DNA of 64,000 bases from Phytophthora sp. 'mugwort' (taxonomy: Eukaryota > Oomycota > Peronosporomycetes > Peronosporales > Peronosporaceae), in the NCBI GenBank assembly GCA_033558025.1, contig JAUCEF010000009.1, positions 1,736,001-1,800,000 of the forward strand. The letters are read 5' to 3'. Every line of letters begins with the position of its first letter. The first letter of the stretch is position 1. A program made the translations under genes and the position numbers. The notes beneath the pieces were generated by a model that saw only the letters and a program-made list of their open reading frames with translations, did not search any database and was not told the DNA's origin. Shown in pieces: positions 1-9,719 of the stretch.

Positions 1-613
1 TTTAAGTGTGAAAAAGGAGCACTTTATCCAAACTATTCCATCGTTCCTATGCGAATCAAGTCTTTAATTGCGGAGCTGTCGTTTTCTACTTCTCTGAGAT
101 AATCAAAGGGATGAAATTGTGCTTCTCGGAGGCGTTCTACCTAGTACGTCGAAGCCGACAATGTACAGTTTGTACGGCGCCTCGACGATAGCCTTGGACA
201 TTAGATCAATTGATTATAGATTTTTTTGCCAGAGGTTTTATCAATTTTGAATATATCCGCTTGACCAGGAGATTGTTCTTGTCACGCTACGGTCGGTTCT
301 CACACGCGCTAATCTAATCAAGATGATTTATACCACGCACCGAAAAATCGAGGCCGCTGGATTTTGCCAGAAGAGATGAAATACTGTACTGAATGCTTCA
401 CCGAAGTCCCAAGATTCTCCAGATGCGGCAGAATTACCCACATAGCCATAAGAAATGGGATGCTCACTGAAAAGTGAGTTTAAAATCACAGACGGTCACT
501 CATCTAAACATTGTGATTCGTCTGCATAAGGCTGGACATATTTGCCTTGAAGTTCATTGCTTTATTCGCCTCACACTACTCAAGTCCACTCGACCGATTC
601 CTAGTCCACAACC
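1..613. other. No gene recognised
   Basis: No open frame of useful length and no family motif is visible on either strand. The stretch may be repeat remnant upstream of the broken acetyltransferase. Confidence 0.4.
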
Positions 614-1146
614 ATGACGGATGAGACTTAAGCAACTATCAACGTCCGACAGTACCGTCCGGAAGACCATGCCACAGTCGTACAATCTATGCTGAAGGGT
701 TAATGCGGCCGATCCCAATCCGAAGTATCGCTATCTGTGGGAGGAGCTCCTCTTTGCAAAGACCTGACTATTGACTTTGCAGACATTAAGGCGAGCCACA
801 TGGCCCCGGGTGGCAACTTCTGGGTCGCAGTTGCGATCAAAGACAGATCGAGCAAAGTAGTGGGCATCATCGGCCTGCTGCGCGTATCTGAAGACGTCGG
901 TCAGATTCGCGTGTGTTCGTAGACCCAAACTACCAGCGCATGAGTGTCGGTCGAGCAATGATGGCAGAACTTGAGAGCGAGGTCAAGCAGAACGGAATAG
1001 AGAGCGTGTACCTGACGACGAACTCCAGCAACGAGAAGCTGTAGGCGTTTTACACTGCACTCGGGTATACCAAGGTGGATGAAAATCGGTGCGACTGGAC
1101 GGGCCCTCTTTACTTCCGCGTCTTCAATTTCGTCAAACGGTTTTAG
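614..1146 (+). pseudogene. GNAT-family N-acetyltransferase, broken
   Basis: The three forward frames read in turn give a GCN5-related acetyltransferase (acetyl-CoA dependent). It begins MTDET, stop, then VRQYRPEDHATVVQSML. Next come NPKYRYLWEELLFAK and DLTIDFADIKASHMAPGGNF. The acetyl-CoA-binding part is YQRMSVGRAMMAELE (close to the usual Q/RxxGxG/A loop), and the end is AFYTALGYTKVDE, the typical C-terminal GNAT strand. It is inactivated by an in-frame TAA six codons from the start, a frameshift near 690-770, another near 912 and an in-frame TAG near 1042. The family is certain from the FYxxLGY and loop signatures; the substrate cannot be told. An active paralogue elsewhere in the genome is likely. 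Confidence 0.75.
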
Positions 1147-2065
1147 TTTACACACAAATACCAGTCAAAACGGAAATGACTGATGCACTACAACAATCGG
1201 GTATTTACTGTACAGTTTCTTGTCTCTCGCCGGCCTCATTCTAACATGGCGGCCAGGATACCAAACCTGCGTTATGAGATATCAATACCTCGCGAAGGTT
1301 GAATGCGCTATGACGTCTACATGCACCTGGAGGCAAATTTTTAGCTTGCGCTGGCGACGGCAGAAGGATCCAACAAGAGGGTGGTTAGCATCTGGCTGCA
1401 GGGCCTTCCCGGGGATGTGGGTAAAAGTTTTCCGGTTAGCTCCTGCCGCAACTAGAGAATCGAACGACAAACGAAACAAGAAACCTCTGGCATTTTATTG
1501 TGTTACAATGGAAAAGGATTATTGCACTGAAATGATCCTCCCTGTTAGTTCAACTGTAAGTACATGCACAAGCAGCTAAAGGGCGGCCACCAGTTGCCAG
1601 TGGTGACTTACCACAAAGTATAGCACGAAACCTCACATACCGCGCGTGAGCAACACAACTCACTGCGGGCTGGTGGGAACATTCACAGCCCCCCCCCCCC
1701 TCCCCTCCCCGACGCAGCCATCGGAAACGGTAGAAGAACCGGTCGATGGCTGCAGATCTCGGTCGTCTGAAGCTCGTGAGACTTTCCGGCTCGTCCAACA
1801 TTTCGACACTTTCCTATCTTCAATGAATTTCGTTCGAGACACTGCCAGACTGGCGGCCAGTGGCTAACAGGTGGCGGACCGCCACGACCCAAGCAGCTGT
1901 CCGAGACGACCCAAGTACAACTGCATACCCGCCGCGGTCCAAAGTCGCCCACAGCGATGTGGCGATTCAAAGGCCTTGCTCAGTGAAGCAGCGAGTGTAA
2001 GTGCCTAACCAGCCAGACCAGTCGCGTACACCTCGTTGGAGTTGGTAACGGGCCGCGTCGTCCAT
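1147..2065. other. No gene recognised; C-homopolymer
   Basis: Only low-complexity sequence is seen, including a run of 12 C at 1689-1700 followed by CT-rich DNA. Short open frames here have no recognisable motif. The 3' end is the upstream region of the gene starting at 2166. Confidence 0.4.
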
Positions 2066-2085
2066 CATCATTCGCCCACTTTTCC
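2066..2085 (+). promoter_or_regulatory. Oomycete Inr/FPR-like core promoter
   Basis: The sequence TCATTCGCCCACTTTTCC resembles the oomycete initiator (TCATTYYNCA) followed by the flanking TTTTCC element. It lies about 80-100 bp before the ATG at 2166, the spacing expected for a transcription start. Confidence 0.5.
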
Positions 2086-2165
2086 ATTTCGACTGCAGAC
2101 GCTCGGTCGTTTAATTAACCGAATCACTCGCTGTTCAACCTTCGACAACTCGATCGCATGAGCCC

Positions 2166-2894
2166 ATGGCGCGCAGCTCTCGAGTTTCGGCCGTTGACGA
2201 CGACCTGGAGCTCGCAGCTTGCAGCTCGGACCCCTCACGACCGAGTTCTCCTGTGCTCCTGCCATTCCCGCGCCCGAGACGGCCAGCACCGCTACCGTCT
2301 TCACCGCCTGCGACAGCAGCTCGACGGTCACGGGGAGATTTCCTGCCGCGTCGCTCGCTTCTGGCGCCAGAGGTGGCGGGACCTTCGGACGAGGATTATG
2401 CTCGCGGGAGAGACAGCGATGAGCGCAAGAGCGGGGAAGAACCGGAAAACGAGAAGCCCAGGGACCGGAGACCAAGGAAGAAGCGAAGCAGGCGGATTCT
2501 GGGCGAATTGCGACCTGTAGACGGGCCCGCGAGCGTGCTACCGAGTGTGCCAGCTATCAACGATGACGACTCACAAGCCAGCGACAACCCGTTGGAAGCG
2601 CCGGATTCGGGCGAACGTGCCAAGGAGGCGTTTGCCGCCCAACGTGTGCGGATGAAGAAGTTATGGGGCCCAGATCTGCGCATTTACATGTATATTTTAA
2701 GTTTTTGTTTTCATTTTTTTTTGTAGAGGAATTTTTTGTGCTAATAATTTGTTTGGAACCTTTGCATGTGTAGGAAGAACGACCACCCGTTGTTTGGTAT
2801 CTGTATGGCACACCGACATCATCCGTATAAGCGTGGGGACCGCTTTCTTGTGTTGCTTGTTGTGTTGCGTACGTTGAAAAGATATCGCTATTGA
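2166..2894 (+). CDS. Hypothetical protein, disordered N-terminus with conserved C-terminal motif (2 exons)
   Basis: Exon 1 is 2166-2689 and exon 2 is 2774-2894, joined over an 84 bp intron (2690-2773, GTATAT...GTGTAG) that rebuilds an ATG codon. The product is 214 aa. Residues 1-150 are Ser/Pro/Arg/Glu-rich and probably disordered. The end contains FAAQRVRMKKLWGPDLRIYM and then KNDHPLFGICMAHRHHPYKR, which looks like the conserved cytosolic lead-in to a membrane segment (RFLVLLVVL). The protein stops soon after that hydrophobic start, so it may be truncated relative to its family, or a further splice may have been missed. The core-promoter match at 2066 supports this start. No biochemical function can be assigned. 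Confidence 0.55.
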
Positions 2895-2936
2895 GAGGTT
2901 ACAGCGAGCTGAGCTGACATGATGTGGGTTATGTGA

Positions 2937-4778
2937 ATGGTTATTTGGCTCCTGAGGCTAGTGGTGACACTGCTGCTGTGTGGACTTTTCGCGACTCGAG
3001 ATTGTTGCACGGAGGTGCTGGACGTCCCAGTCGCAGTTGTTAATCGGCGGCTGGAAATGATGCAAGTCGTGAGCTCAACGCATCCTGAGGCTTCAGATGA
3101 TCAAGCGAGTTACCTACGTGGAATCAGAAGATCGAATTCTGTTGTCTCTGGGTCGACAGAAGAGATGAAATGTATGGCGTTTTATGCAGATTGCAGTGCT
3201 GTGTCGGCAGTTTGTGCTGTAGGCTCGACGTGTCAATCAGTTGAGAGCAATGAGTCGTTCAAGGATTCAAGTGCTGCGGCGCAATGTGTTCCAGATGAAA
3301 CGATGCCGGAGAAGTGTGTCGCTAGAAGCTGCCCGGATGGCTGGAGGTGTAGTGGAAACTCCAGCGTCTGTGTTCCTGCCTCTAACTACTTATGTTATAT
3401 ACCAGCTTCAGGAAGTGGAAAGGAGAGGACTGCAGTACAGTTTACGACAGAGTCTGACAGCGTTTATACAGCCATTGAAGCCATCTTCCAGCTTCTTCAG
3501 ATTGCTGCGAGTAAGCACCATTATTCATCGACCTTCTCACCGTCAGCATCGACCTCGCAGGATTGGGCCGATCAAAGCACTCAGCGATCTCAATCTCCAA
3601 CGTTGTCACCCAGCATGTCGTCACCTTCGACAATATCAGCGACTTTAACAGCGTCTAGTTCTTCGTCTGGTTCTGGTAATTCGTCTTCAACGTCGATGTC
3701 TGCATCACAAATGAGTTCGGCTTCAAGCTTGAGTTCACAATCAACGTCAAGCTCTGTGTCTGCGTCGAGAGCGCAAGCAACCGAGAGCGCGACCGTGAAA
3801 GTAGCAATAACCAAGCCTATTAACAGCGGCGTGTACACTCTATCGTCAACGATGTTGGTCGAATGGCACGTGACGCTGTTATCTGGACCTGATCCAGGAC
3901 TTAATACATTCCGAGTGGATTTCAGCGCTAACAATAGCGTCTTCGACACCATCGCTACAAACGTATCCACCGCATCGCCTTTGAGCTCCAATGAAGACGG
4001 GAGCACTGTAAATTTCCAGTTCAAATGGACCCTGGCTGACAATACTTCATGGCTATGCACGATCTGCGTGTTGAGAATTTGTGCGCTTGATGTGGACTCT
4101 GTCGCGGACGATAGTCTCTGCATTCGCTCGGATGGTAAAAGTGCCAATAGCCAAAGCAACAGACGTCTCCAGTCCACCGCCGCGAGTAGCAGTGATGATG
4201 TCACCTTCCGTATCGTGCGTGAAGCATTCGAGTGTTCTTGCGGCTTGAATCACGAGTCATTTTTGCTGGCAGCAGTGATTATTGGTGTGTGCATTCCAGT
4301 GCTTGTGCTTCTCGTCGAGCCGTTGGTAACATTCTACCGCGACCGCCAGGTCTGTGGGCTATTCGCACGTCGCAATGGGCCTGTCCGACCAGTAGTGGCA
4401 GGGTATTCAGCGACCTCTGCTACTCACAAGGGCCGAGTCGTCCTCGTTGTGGTGTTATTGGTACTTTGTGTGGCATGCGGCTTCGTGGCAGCACAGATCA
4501 CCTCGACCAATTTCCTGACGGAGAATGAAGCTATTATCGTGCTGTGGATGGTGATTTTTGCGATCGCTGTGGCATTGGGGGTCTTGGTGTATTGCACATT
4601 GGTGTGCTTCGCGATATTTTGTGTGCGTTGGTGGCGAGAAGGTGCTCGCGATCGACGTGAACCATCGGGACTGACCCAGCTCCGCAGCTCGCTATTATCC
4701 GACGACGTCAATGCGAACAACCAAAATATTTCGAGTCTAACGAGACCAACGAGGACGGAGCGGGAAAGTGTGGAGTGA
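2937..4778 (+). CDS. Secreted/multi-pass membrane protein with Cys-rich and Ser-rich ectodomain
   Basis: A 613 aa single-exon protein. Residues 1-25 form a signal peptide (WLLRLVVTLLLCGLF). Residues about 80-155 are Cys-rich (MKCMAFYADCSAVSAVC, then CVARSCPDGWRCSG), like a small disulfide-bonded EGF-type module. Residues 195-285 are a Ser/Thr-rich stalk. Residues 290-390 resemble an Ig-like beta fold (ITKPINSGVYTLSSTMLVEW), as in fungal Kre9/Knh1 wall proteins. Three hydrophobic helices follow near residues 440-465, 498-520 and 530-565, then a short basic tail (WWREGARDRREPSG). A cell-surface sensor or wall-linked protein is an inference. The ATG is directly preceded by an in-frame mini-ORF of five codons (2919-2936) that ends at the start codon. 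Confidence 0.75.
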   Translation: MVIWLLRLVVTLLLCGLFATRDCCTEVLDVPVAVVNRRLEMMQVVSSTHPEASDDQASYLRGIRRSNSVVSGSTEEMKCMAFYADCSAVSAVCAVGSTCQSVESNESFKDSSAAAQCVPDETMPEKCVARSCPDGWRCSGNSSVCVPASNYLCYIPASGSGKERTAVQFTTESDSVYTAIEAIFQLLQIAASKHHYSSTFSPSASTSQDWADQSTQRSQSPTLSPSMSSPSTISATLTASSSSSGSGNSSSTSMSASQMSSASSLSSQSTSSSVSASRAQATESATVKVAITKPINSGVYTLSSTMLVEWHVTLLSGPDPGLNTFRVDFSANNSVFDTIATNVSTASPLSSNEDGSTVNFQFKWTLADNTSWLCTICVLRICALDVDSVADDSLCIRSDGKSANSQSNRRLQSTAASSSDDVTFRIVREAFECSCGLNHESFLLAAVIIGVCIPVLVLLVEPLVTFYRDRQVCGLFARRNGPVRPVVAGYSATSATHKGRVVLVVVLLVLCVACGFVAAQITSTNFLTENEAIIVLWMVIFAIAVALGVLVYCTLVCFAIFCVRWWREGARDRREPSGLTQLRSSLLSDDVNANNQNISSLTRPTRTERESVE

Positions 4779-4894
4779 CGTAGTAGTGTGAACCACTACG
4801 TACAAATTTGAGTAAAAAAGTAGATAGATTTTTGTTTTGTTGAAAGGAAATAGAAATAATGCACATAGCTGAGCTGACTACCTTATCTAAAAAA

Positions 4895-4919
4895 GCTGTG
4901 TTAGATGATCTAACACAGC
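4895..4919. terminator. Palindrome between convergent genes
   Basis: GCTGTGTTAGAT and its exact reverse complement are separated by one base. A six-base A run stands before it and a T run after it, so the whole forms an almost perfect A-stem-T hairpin. It lies about 115 bp past the stop at 4778 and about 110 bp past the opposing asparaginase stop at 5028, so it could mark 3' ends on both strands. A tiny mobile-element relic is the alternative. Confidence 0.4.
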
Positions 4920-5027
4920 ATTTTTTGTTAAAACAATAGAGCCAATTTAAAAAAAAATCAAGTACAATTCTATTCGTATCACATTTACGACGGCAACGGT
5001 CGTGCGGCTTACTCAACTTTTCATGGC

Positions 5028-6341
5028 CTAGTGCGAGGAAGCAAAGCTGCGGACGACGGTCTTGCGGTACTGGCGCGTGCGACTCATCTCTTCGCCATTG
5101 GCAACAGCGTCCACAATGGACAATTCGCCCCGTAAGTCGGTCTCCATCTTGGTTTTGAGTTCCTTCCCCGTAAAGCCTTTGCCCATAAGGTAGGCCAGCT
5201 TGGCGATACAAGCCTCAATCGTCATATCCAGCGACGTGATGACGCCCATGTTTAGCAAATTCACGCCCGTAGCGTACGAGTCGAGCTGTGTGCGGCCCTG
5301 CACGCACTGCGACGTGATGGTCACGGGAATATCGGCGTCAATCGCCATCTTCACGAGACGAAGAAATCCATCCTTCCGCAGTGGGGCGTTGCCCGTGCCG
5401 TACAATGCAAATACCAAGGCTTTCCGTTTATTCGAGTCTTTGGTCGCATTGTGACGCTCAATGTACGCCTCGATACACTCTTCGTCAAAGCCTGGCACGA
5501 GATGGAAGACGCAAATGTTGGTCGACAAGGTGGTAAACACACGGAAGCGCGAGCGCGGATACGGCAGGATCAGCGGCTGGTCCACAATGGCCTCCACGCC
5601 AGTGACTGCCAAGGACGGGAAGTTGGGCGAGTGGAAGGCGTCCACCGACATGTTGGCCACTTTGGTCGTCCTGTTGCCCCTTAGGAGCTTGTTGTTCGAG
5701 TAGATGCAGACCTCAGGGATCGCCAGCGAGGCCGCACACATGACAGACATGATCAAGTTGCGGCGCGCATCGCTGTGTGGGAAATGCAGCGGGATCATGG
5801 CGCCTGAGATGACCACGGGCTTGCCAAGGTACTCGAGCATGAACGACAGCGCCGAGGCTGTGTACGCCATCGTGTCTGTGCCCTGCAGCACGACAAAGCC
5901 GTCATAGTCCCAGTACTTGGCTTCAATCTCCTTGGCAATCGTGCCCCAATCGTCCGGCGTCATGTCGGACGAGTCGATGGGATCTGCCCACTCGCTCACG
6001 GTCACGCGGGGCATGTTCTCGAACAGGAACTCGTCCATCTCGCTGATTTTCTTCTCCAGGAAGCCACTGCTCGGGTGCAACACGCCATTCTCATCTGGTA
6101 CCATGCCGAACGTGCCGCCTGTGTAGATGACGAGGCAGTGTGAGCGCTCGGGCCGGACGCCCACGCCATTGACACCCGCCGTCGTGGGCGTCGGGGCGTG
6201 CATCGAACCCGGGGACGCACACACGTGTGACTGCGGCTCGCCTAGAGGTACAGCGACGGGATTGACGCCGTTCTGCTCGCCGTCGAACGAGGCGCTGAAG
6301 CTGTTGCTGCCGTCGCGAATCTTGGACTTGTCCTTGGGCAT
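5028..6341 (-). CDS. L-asparaginase, type I (cytosolic-like)
   Basis: A 437 aa single-exon protein that hydrolyses L-asparagine to aspartate and ammonia. The catalytic N-terminal motif is YTGGTFGM at residues 73-80, with the nucleophilic Thr at 74. The second active-site motif is QGTDTMAYTASALSFML at 153-169. GAMIPLHFPHSDARRN (180-195) and the C-terminal TSQCVQGRTQLDSYATG also match bacterial/eukaryotic AnsA-type enzymes. The first 65 residues are a Ser/Pro/Gly-rich extension without a signal peptide, so a cytosolic location is inferred. The length is slightly above the family's usual 340-400 aa because of this extension. No ankyrin tail is present, unlike some animal homologues. Confidence 0.95.
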   Translation of the reverse strand: MPKDKSKIRDGSNSFSASFDGEQNGVNPVAVPLGEPQSHVCASPGSMHAPTPTTAGVNGVGVRPERSHCLVIYTGGTFGMVPDENGVLHPSSGFLEKKISEMDEFLFENMPRVTVSEWADPIDSSDMTPDDWGTIAKEIEAKYWDYDGFVVLQGTDTMAYTASALSFMLEYLGKPVVISGAMIPLHFPHSDARRNLIMSVMCAASLAIPEVCIYSNNKLLRGNRTTKVANMSVDAFHSPNFPSLAVTGVEAIVDQPLILPYPRSRFRVFTTLSTNICVFHLVPGFDEECIEAYIERHNATKDSNKRKALVFALYGTGNAPLRKDGFLRLVKMAIDADIPVTITSQCVQGRTQLDSYATGVNLLNMGVITSLDMTIEACIAKLAYLMGKGFTGKELKTKMETDLRGELSIVDAVANGEEMSRTRQYRKTVVRSFASSH

Positions 6342-6390
6342 TTTGGACGAGTTCTAAAGAGATGCAGACTGGTAAGTGCGTGTTCAGAAC

Positions 6391-6406
6391 CAAAAGTGCG
6401 AATGAA
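6391..6406 (-). promoter_or_regulatory. Inr-like core promoter of asparaginase
   Basis: On the minus strand TTCATTCGCACTTTTGG resembles the oomycete Inr with its TTT.. flank. It is about 55-65 bp ahead of the asparaginase ATG at 6341. Confidence 0.45.
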
Positions 6407-7692
6407 TGGGGAGGACGTCACGTGCAGAGCCTGGTTATCGTGATACTGCGGGAATGAATGAGGAGTGAGATATACTGTATTAGTGTAGAGAGGGAGTTTT
6501 GTAGGATTGTGACTTGAAATTATGAAAGAGGTTAGATGGAGATGGATTAAGGTAGGGGAGCATTGGTTTTGGCAGGGTGTATGAGATGACCGGTTTACGG
6601 CTGCAAGAGACAGACCAGGAGAGCCTCTGGCTGCGTCGCTTTACGGGCTAATGGAATATGCAGGTACATCTACAGGTGGCAATGGAGTTTTTTTTTTTTA
6701 ATTCTTTCGTATTGTAAACATTAATGCCATTATTAGGACCCTTTGAGACGACAACGTGTGGTGGCGGACTGCTAGGGCGACCAACCATCTGCGTTGATGG
6801 GCTGCATGATTAGAGTGACGGGTTCCTGCTCTTGCACAAATTGTAGTCGCGGTAAACTTCAAGCAAGAGGTTTCATGATGCATTTACTGGCTGCGGCGTT
6901 TCGACGGTAATGCCGTCGGTACTGCACAGGTCGAATCGTACTATCGTCAAATTCCCTGGCACGCTATGATCTCCGCGTACAGGAAATGAATTTACAGGCT
7001 GGGGCTTCGATTCATCGTTTTACAAGCTAACATGATTGGGTAAAAACAGTAATATTCCGCTCTCATTGGTGAATTCACTAGTTGGACTATTTCGTAGATT
7101 ACCGTATTTGAGATCTCCTACTTCATACCATTGTTTCTTGAGGTTGTAGTATTGCGTTTACCATTTCTTGCAAAAATATGTTTTCTTGTAATAAAGATTA
7201 TGTTTTATCCGCTTGGAATAGCGCGGATATATTACGCGAGATACAAGACTGACCCTGTCAACCTTACAGAACCCTAACCCTTTAGCGCGAGCGCATGTAT
7301 GAAGCGTTTGGCCGGACCCCGAGTCCCTGCAAAAGAAACCAAGGATGAGATGCAAAATTATTTTTTGTTGTAGCTCGAACCGAGGTTCATGCAACAGACA
7401 AGCACATTTTCATATCGACGCAAGCGACCACGGAGAATACGTAAAAATCGAAGGGATCTGCCAAAGTAACTCTCCGCACAATATGCATCGACAGTGTAAG
7501 GATCTACAAAGGAACGGACAAGCTGTGAGGATGCGCAGAGGAATGGCAGACTGCGATGCCCGTCTGCGGTCGTTCGTAGGTTTTCTCAATGTAACCGTTT
7601 TGTGAAAGTGGTGAGGCAGAAACATTGTCGATCGTCGTCTTCCCCTCTGGCATTAGAAAGAACGGCGGAGCGCACAGCACGTGCTCTGCAAT
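6407..7692. other. No gene recognised
   Basis: The upstream flank of the asparaginase gene passes into repeat-like DNA. There is a T10 run near 6690 and short unrelated open frames, none with a recognisable motif. Confidence 0.4.
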
Positions 7693-7980
7693 ATGGTAAG
7701 CCTGTACGCGTCGGAGTTGCCTCCGGAGACCCTCCATGCAGGTCATCGGATCGAGTATTACTCGCAGGGTTACGTGTTTGGCGATCCACGAGGACGTATG
7801 ACGGCATTCATTCTCAGCCTCAATGAATCAGCAAACGCGGAGCTGCCAGTCTCTGTGGACACCGGAGAGATGATAGTGTTGACGAACATGGTGAAGCACA
7901 TAGCTGACCGGTTTGGAAACCGGTTCAAGGACGACTTCGCCTTGTGGCGAAAGCTTCGGAGCTGCAGCGGGGCTGCGTAG
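7693..7980 (+). pseudogene. Retroelement-associated C-terminal ORF fragment
   Basis: About 95 codons read MVSLYASELPPETLHAGHRI, later PVSVDTGEMIVLTNMVKHIA, and end WRKLRSCSGAA before a stop. I recognise the ELPPETL...HxIEYYS style from repeated oomycete sequences near the 3' end of Ty3/gypsy-type coding regions, but I cannot name a domain. Immediately downstream lies a candidate LTR. There is no intact upstream partner, so I treat it as a remnant. Confidence 0.35.
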
Positions 7981-8403
7981 CGTAGTGCGTCAGAGGAAGA
8001 CGTCTGACTCCCCGAGTCTTAGCTGTGGTTATCCTAACTCCTAAGGTCTCGGTAGAGGCTTAGGTCGCTCTAGTTATACCACTAGAGACTCAAAGAGTCA
8101 GTATTCCTAAACCGAGGGCAATACTCTCTTTGATGCTAAACCTGAACTGTTCTTTGTTTGCTTATCTGCGGCAAAGCCGCCTGTGGTGTAAATTTATGAC
8201 TCTAACTATCTACCATAGTTTAACCTAGTCAAATACATATCAAGTGACCCTGTGGTCACGTACTGATCCCGTTAATACAAGTGGTACCAAGTACCACTTA
8301 CTGCAAGGTGACACGTAGCACGGCTACACTCGTGTTACCTTCGTGTAACCCGTTACACTCTCCCCCGCCAAACCGTGGACACACCGTATCCACGAGGGTC
8401 TGA
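7981..8403 (+). repeat. LTR-like segment between two retroelement remnants
   Basis: The segment lacks open frames and carries many short inverted repeats, for example AAGTGGTACCAAGTACCACTT near 8279 and GTGACC...GGTCAC near 8244. It ends with TGTTACCTTCGTGTAACC and CGTTACA. It separates an apparent 3' coding end (7693-7980) from an apparent gag-like start (8404 on), the arrangement expected for one LTR shared by two elements. Boundaries are guesses because no second LTR copy lies in the window. Confidence 0.3.
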
Positions 8404-9567
8404 TTGTATCAATCGAAAAAGGTCCGGAACCTTCCGCTCCAAAAGCGTTTTACTGTTTGTTCCGCATCGAGTGTTCACACTCAGATATCAACAGCCAATT
8501 GGTCTTTTGACATCCCTCGTTCGCCTCGCGATAACAGCCCTCGCCGCGGGCTAAGCCCTTCTGTGTCTCCGACACTTGCGTTATCCTCGTCCCGTACGGG
8601 AGAGGTCTCTGACCGTGCGCAACCCGCACCCTCGCGGCTCTCGGTGCGAGAGTATCACTCAGCGCACAAGCGCCGATACGGTCAAGGGACCATGATTGAA
8701 GGCGGCGAAGCCGCTGGAGGCAGTGCCCCCGTAAGTTTTGCGCGAGATGCCCTCTTTGACGACCTTGAAGAAGGTGAAGAGGAGGTCGACTATACTGAGT
8801 CCATGACCGGTAGTAGCCCTGTCCGCCCACCGAGCCCGCGCCGCCAACTACGCGCTCCGAATCCTTTCGAGCTTTCGACTCCATGAGCCCTGCGCAATGC
8901 GCCTCCGCTACCTTCGCGGGGAACAACTGATGATCTCAGGTGATCTGGTGTCGTCACCAATCCTTTGGATGAAGTCCAAGAGCAACAGCTCGCGGCTGAT
9001 CCGCAGTCCTCCCGTTCGAGGCGGCCTATGGTTCGGCCAATGCTTACCCCGTCCCGTCGTGACTACGGCTTTGAGCCTCGCGATCCCAGCGAAGTGGCTC
9101 GCCCTGCAGCATCGGAATTGCTTAACACTTATTGGATTGAGCCGGCGGCCGCAACATCCGACGAGCTCGCCGCGCGAGAGCTCTCAGAGAGAGATACTTG
9201 ACTCCTCAAGTGACTACTCAGCGCGAGTATCGTGCGCGCCCGCAAGTGCAAGCTCGGCACGACTCGGTTCCACCGATGCGGACTTATCCAGTCGTGCTCC
9301 TATCAGGAGAGATGTCGTGAGAAGACGATGGACGGTTCCAAAGTTAGGTGGAAGGACTCGCAAGCTCTTTTCCATTGATGCCCTTCGGGCTAGTGTCAGT
9401 GAAACTGATGTTCGAGTTTTCTTCTCCTTTTTCCTCTCAATGACCTCCGCTACAGCGCTTCCACCCAACAACTCTCGGTTAAACTACAGAAACATCATGG
9501 TCTCAAGTGTCATCGGCGTGATGCTGCGGCGCATGCGCGAGAAAATGATCCCATCTCTCCAGAAGTG
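8404..9567 (+). pseudogene. gag-like retroelement remnant, frameshifted
   Basis: Frame by frame the sequence gives a Ser/Pro/Arg-rich polypeptide: SPRRGLSPSVSPTLALSSSR, an acidic DLEEGEEEVDYTES, then RPPSPRRQLRAPNPF. After a shift it continues DEVQEQQLAADPQSSRSRRP and WIEPAAATSDELAARELSER. Short frames without a domain follow to about 9567. The composition fits the N-terminal part of an oomycete Ty3/gypsy gag. No zinc knuckle, protease or reverse transcriptase is visible, so the call is tentative. Confidence 0.35.
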
Positions 9568-9719
9568 ACGCTCGACGTCGTTGGACACTGGAGGGATCCA
9601 TGCCATGTTAGGTCCGTGCGCACAGGTGTAGCCTTCTCTCTGCTGAAGGCCACAACAGGAAACGATACCTTCTCACTGCTGGTACGCACGCGGACCGCAT
9701 CGGTAGCTTCAGTAACTTC

